Assembly (NCBI RefSeq): GCF_033242365.1 | Contig: NZ_BTHK01000012.1 | Location: 1 to 64,000, forward strand | DNA: 64,000 bases | Direction of reading: 5' to 3' | DNA from: Lachnoanaerobaculum sanguinis | GTDB taxonomy: Bacteria; Bacillota; Clostridia; Lachnospirales; Lachnospiraceae | Part shown: one piece after another, positions 63,668-64,000 of the stretch | Position numbering within the stretch: the stretch's first letter is position 1 | Layout: each line of letters opens with the position of its first letter | The notes under the pieces: generated by a model | The model's input: only the letters and a program-made list of their open reading frames with translations | Databases searched by the model: none | What the model was told of the DNA's origin: nothing | Position numbers and translations under genes: made by a program

Positions 63668-64000
63668 TTACTCCTTTATAAAATCCTGAGTTTCCCAGTT
63701 GTTTTTTATCTTTTCTTCAAGTTCCTTTATCTCAATTAAACCGCTATAAGTATCGTATTCCGTAATACACATCGCACCTGTACCTGCCGCTACCTCTATA
63801 GCGGATTTTGGAGAATATTCATTTACTATTCCGTAAATAAATGCCGCTATAGCAGTATCTCCTGCTCCTATTGCAGATTTTATCCTGTCAGGTTTAAAGC
63901 TCTTTTGAAAATATTTAAAGCTGTCCCATTCTCTGCCAAGTCCAAGCTTTTTTGAAACATCATCTGCTGTACAAAGATACATACCTGCCGCACCGCATTT
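63668..64000 (-). CDS. PfkB-family sugar kinase, C-terminal part
   Basis: The reading frame runs past the window edge: K-C-G-A-A-G precedes M-Y-L-C, so the true start lies beyond position 64000. The PfkB signature with catalytic Asp is A-I-G-A-G-D-T-A-I-A-A-F-I-Y-G. It phosphorylates a ketose, probably the substrate of the aldolase encoded 4 bp downstream. It is the first gene of the sugar operon visible here. Confidence 0.85.
   Translation of the reverse strand, partial: KCGAAGMYLCTADDVSKKLGLGREWDSFKYFQKSFKPDRIKSAIGAGDTAIAAFIYGIVNEYSPKSAIEVAAGTGAMCITEYDTYSGLIEIKELEEKIKNNWETQDFIKE

Overview
The window is AT-rich, with strong AGGAGG-type ribosome binding sites, glucan/choline-binding type wall repeats, lipoproteins and no outer-membrane machinery. 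This points to a Gram-positive, low-GC anaerobe of the Clostridia, probably Lachnospiraceae-like. The genus cannot be fixed from the sequence alone.

Region A (about 200-25,280, all minus strand, so read from high to low coordinates) looks like the core of a contractile injection system (CIS, type VI-secretion/phage-tail-like). In transcription order it holds a large sheath-like protein, two Hcp-like tube paralogues and a clear terminator. Next come an FHA/PP2C-like signalling block, two unrecognised structural candidates, a divergent Hsp70-like ATPase, a further unrecognised protein and a zinc-ribbon double-FHA protein. The effector block follows: a leaderless choline-binding-repeat/CHAP peptidoglycan hydrolase, two exported YARHG proteins, a VgrG-like spike, a DUF4280 PAAR-like protein, two membrane-anchored paralogues of its C-terminal domain, two small unknowns, a second divergent VgrG and a DcrB/DUF1795-like protein. 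No membrane complex (TssJLM), no ClpV and no protein kinase is visible in the window.

Region B (about 25,281-46,721, minus strand) is an accessory, repeat-driven region fed from the same system. A 682-bp tandem array of membrane-anchored C-domain proteins sits downstream of a second DUF4280 gene. A segmental duplication of the VgrG/YARHG block follows, now decaying: its VgrG has lost its 5' end and one YARHG gene has a nonsense codon. Beyond it lie two BspA-like leucine-rich-repeat proteins (one frameshifted), two fragments of a core-cluster gene, two membrane-anchored propeller-like paralogues, and many shards of VgrG, DUF4280 and C-domain genes in nested direct repeats. This looks like an effector/immunity diversification zone.

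Region C (47,178-64,000) is ordinary metabolism. It holds a TrpB2-type tryptophan synthase beta chain on the plus strand. On the minus strand a pgmB-GH31-ArsC/Spx-like run is followed by a sialic-acid-type lyase and ROK kinase with their own promoter and a palindromic leader. A long minus-strand sugar operon then contains a PfkB kinase (cut by the window edge), a class II aldolase, a ribose-type ABC transporter (SBP, ATPase, permease), a second membrane-anchored SBP, a histidine kinase and response regulator, a third SBP, and a D-lyxose/D-mannose-type isomerase. These fit uptake, sensing, isomerisation, phosphorylation and aldol cleavage of a sugar whose identity is not determined.

No rRNA, tRNA, CRISPR array or intact transposase was seen.
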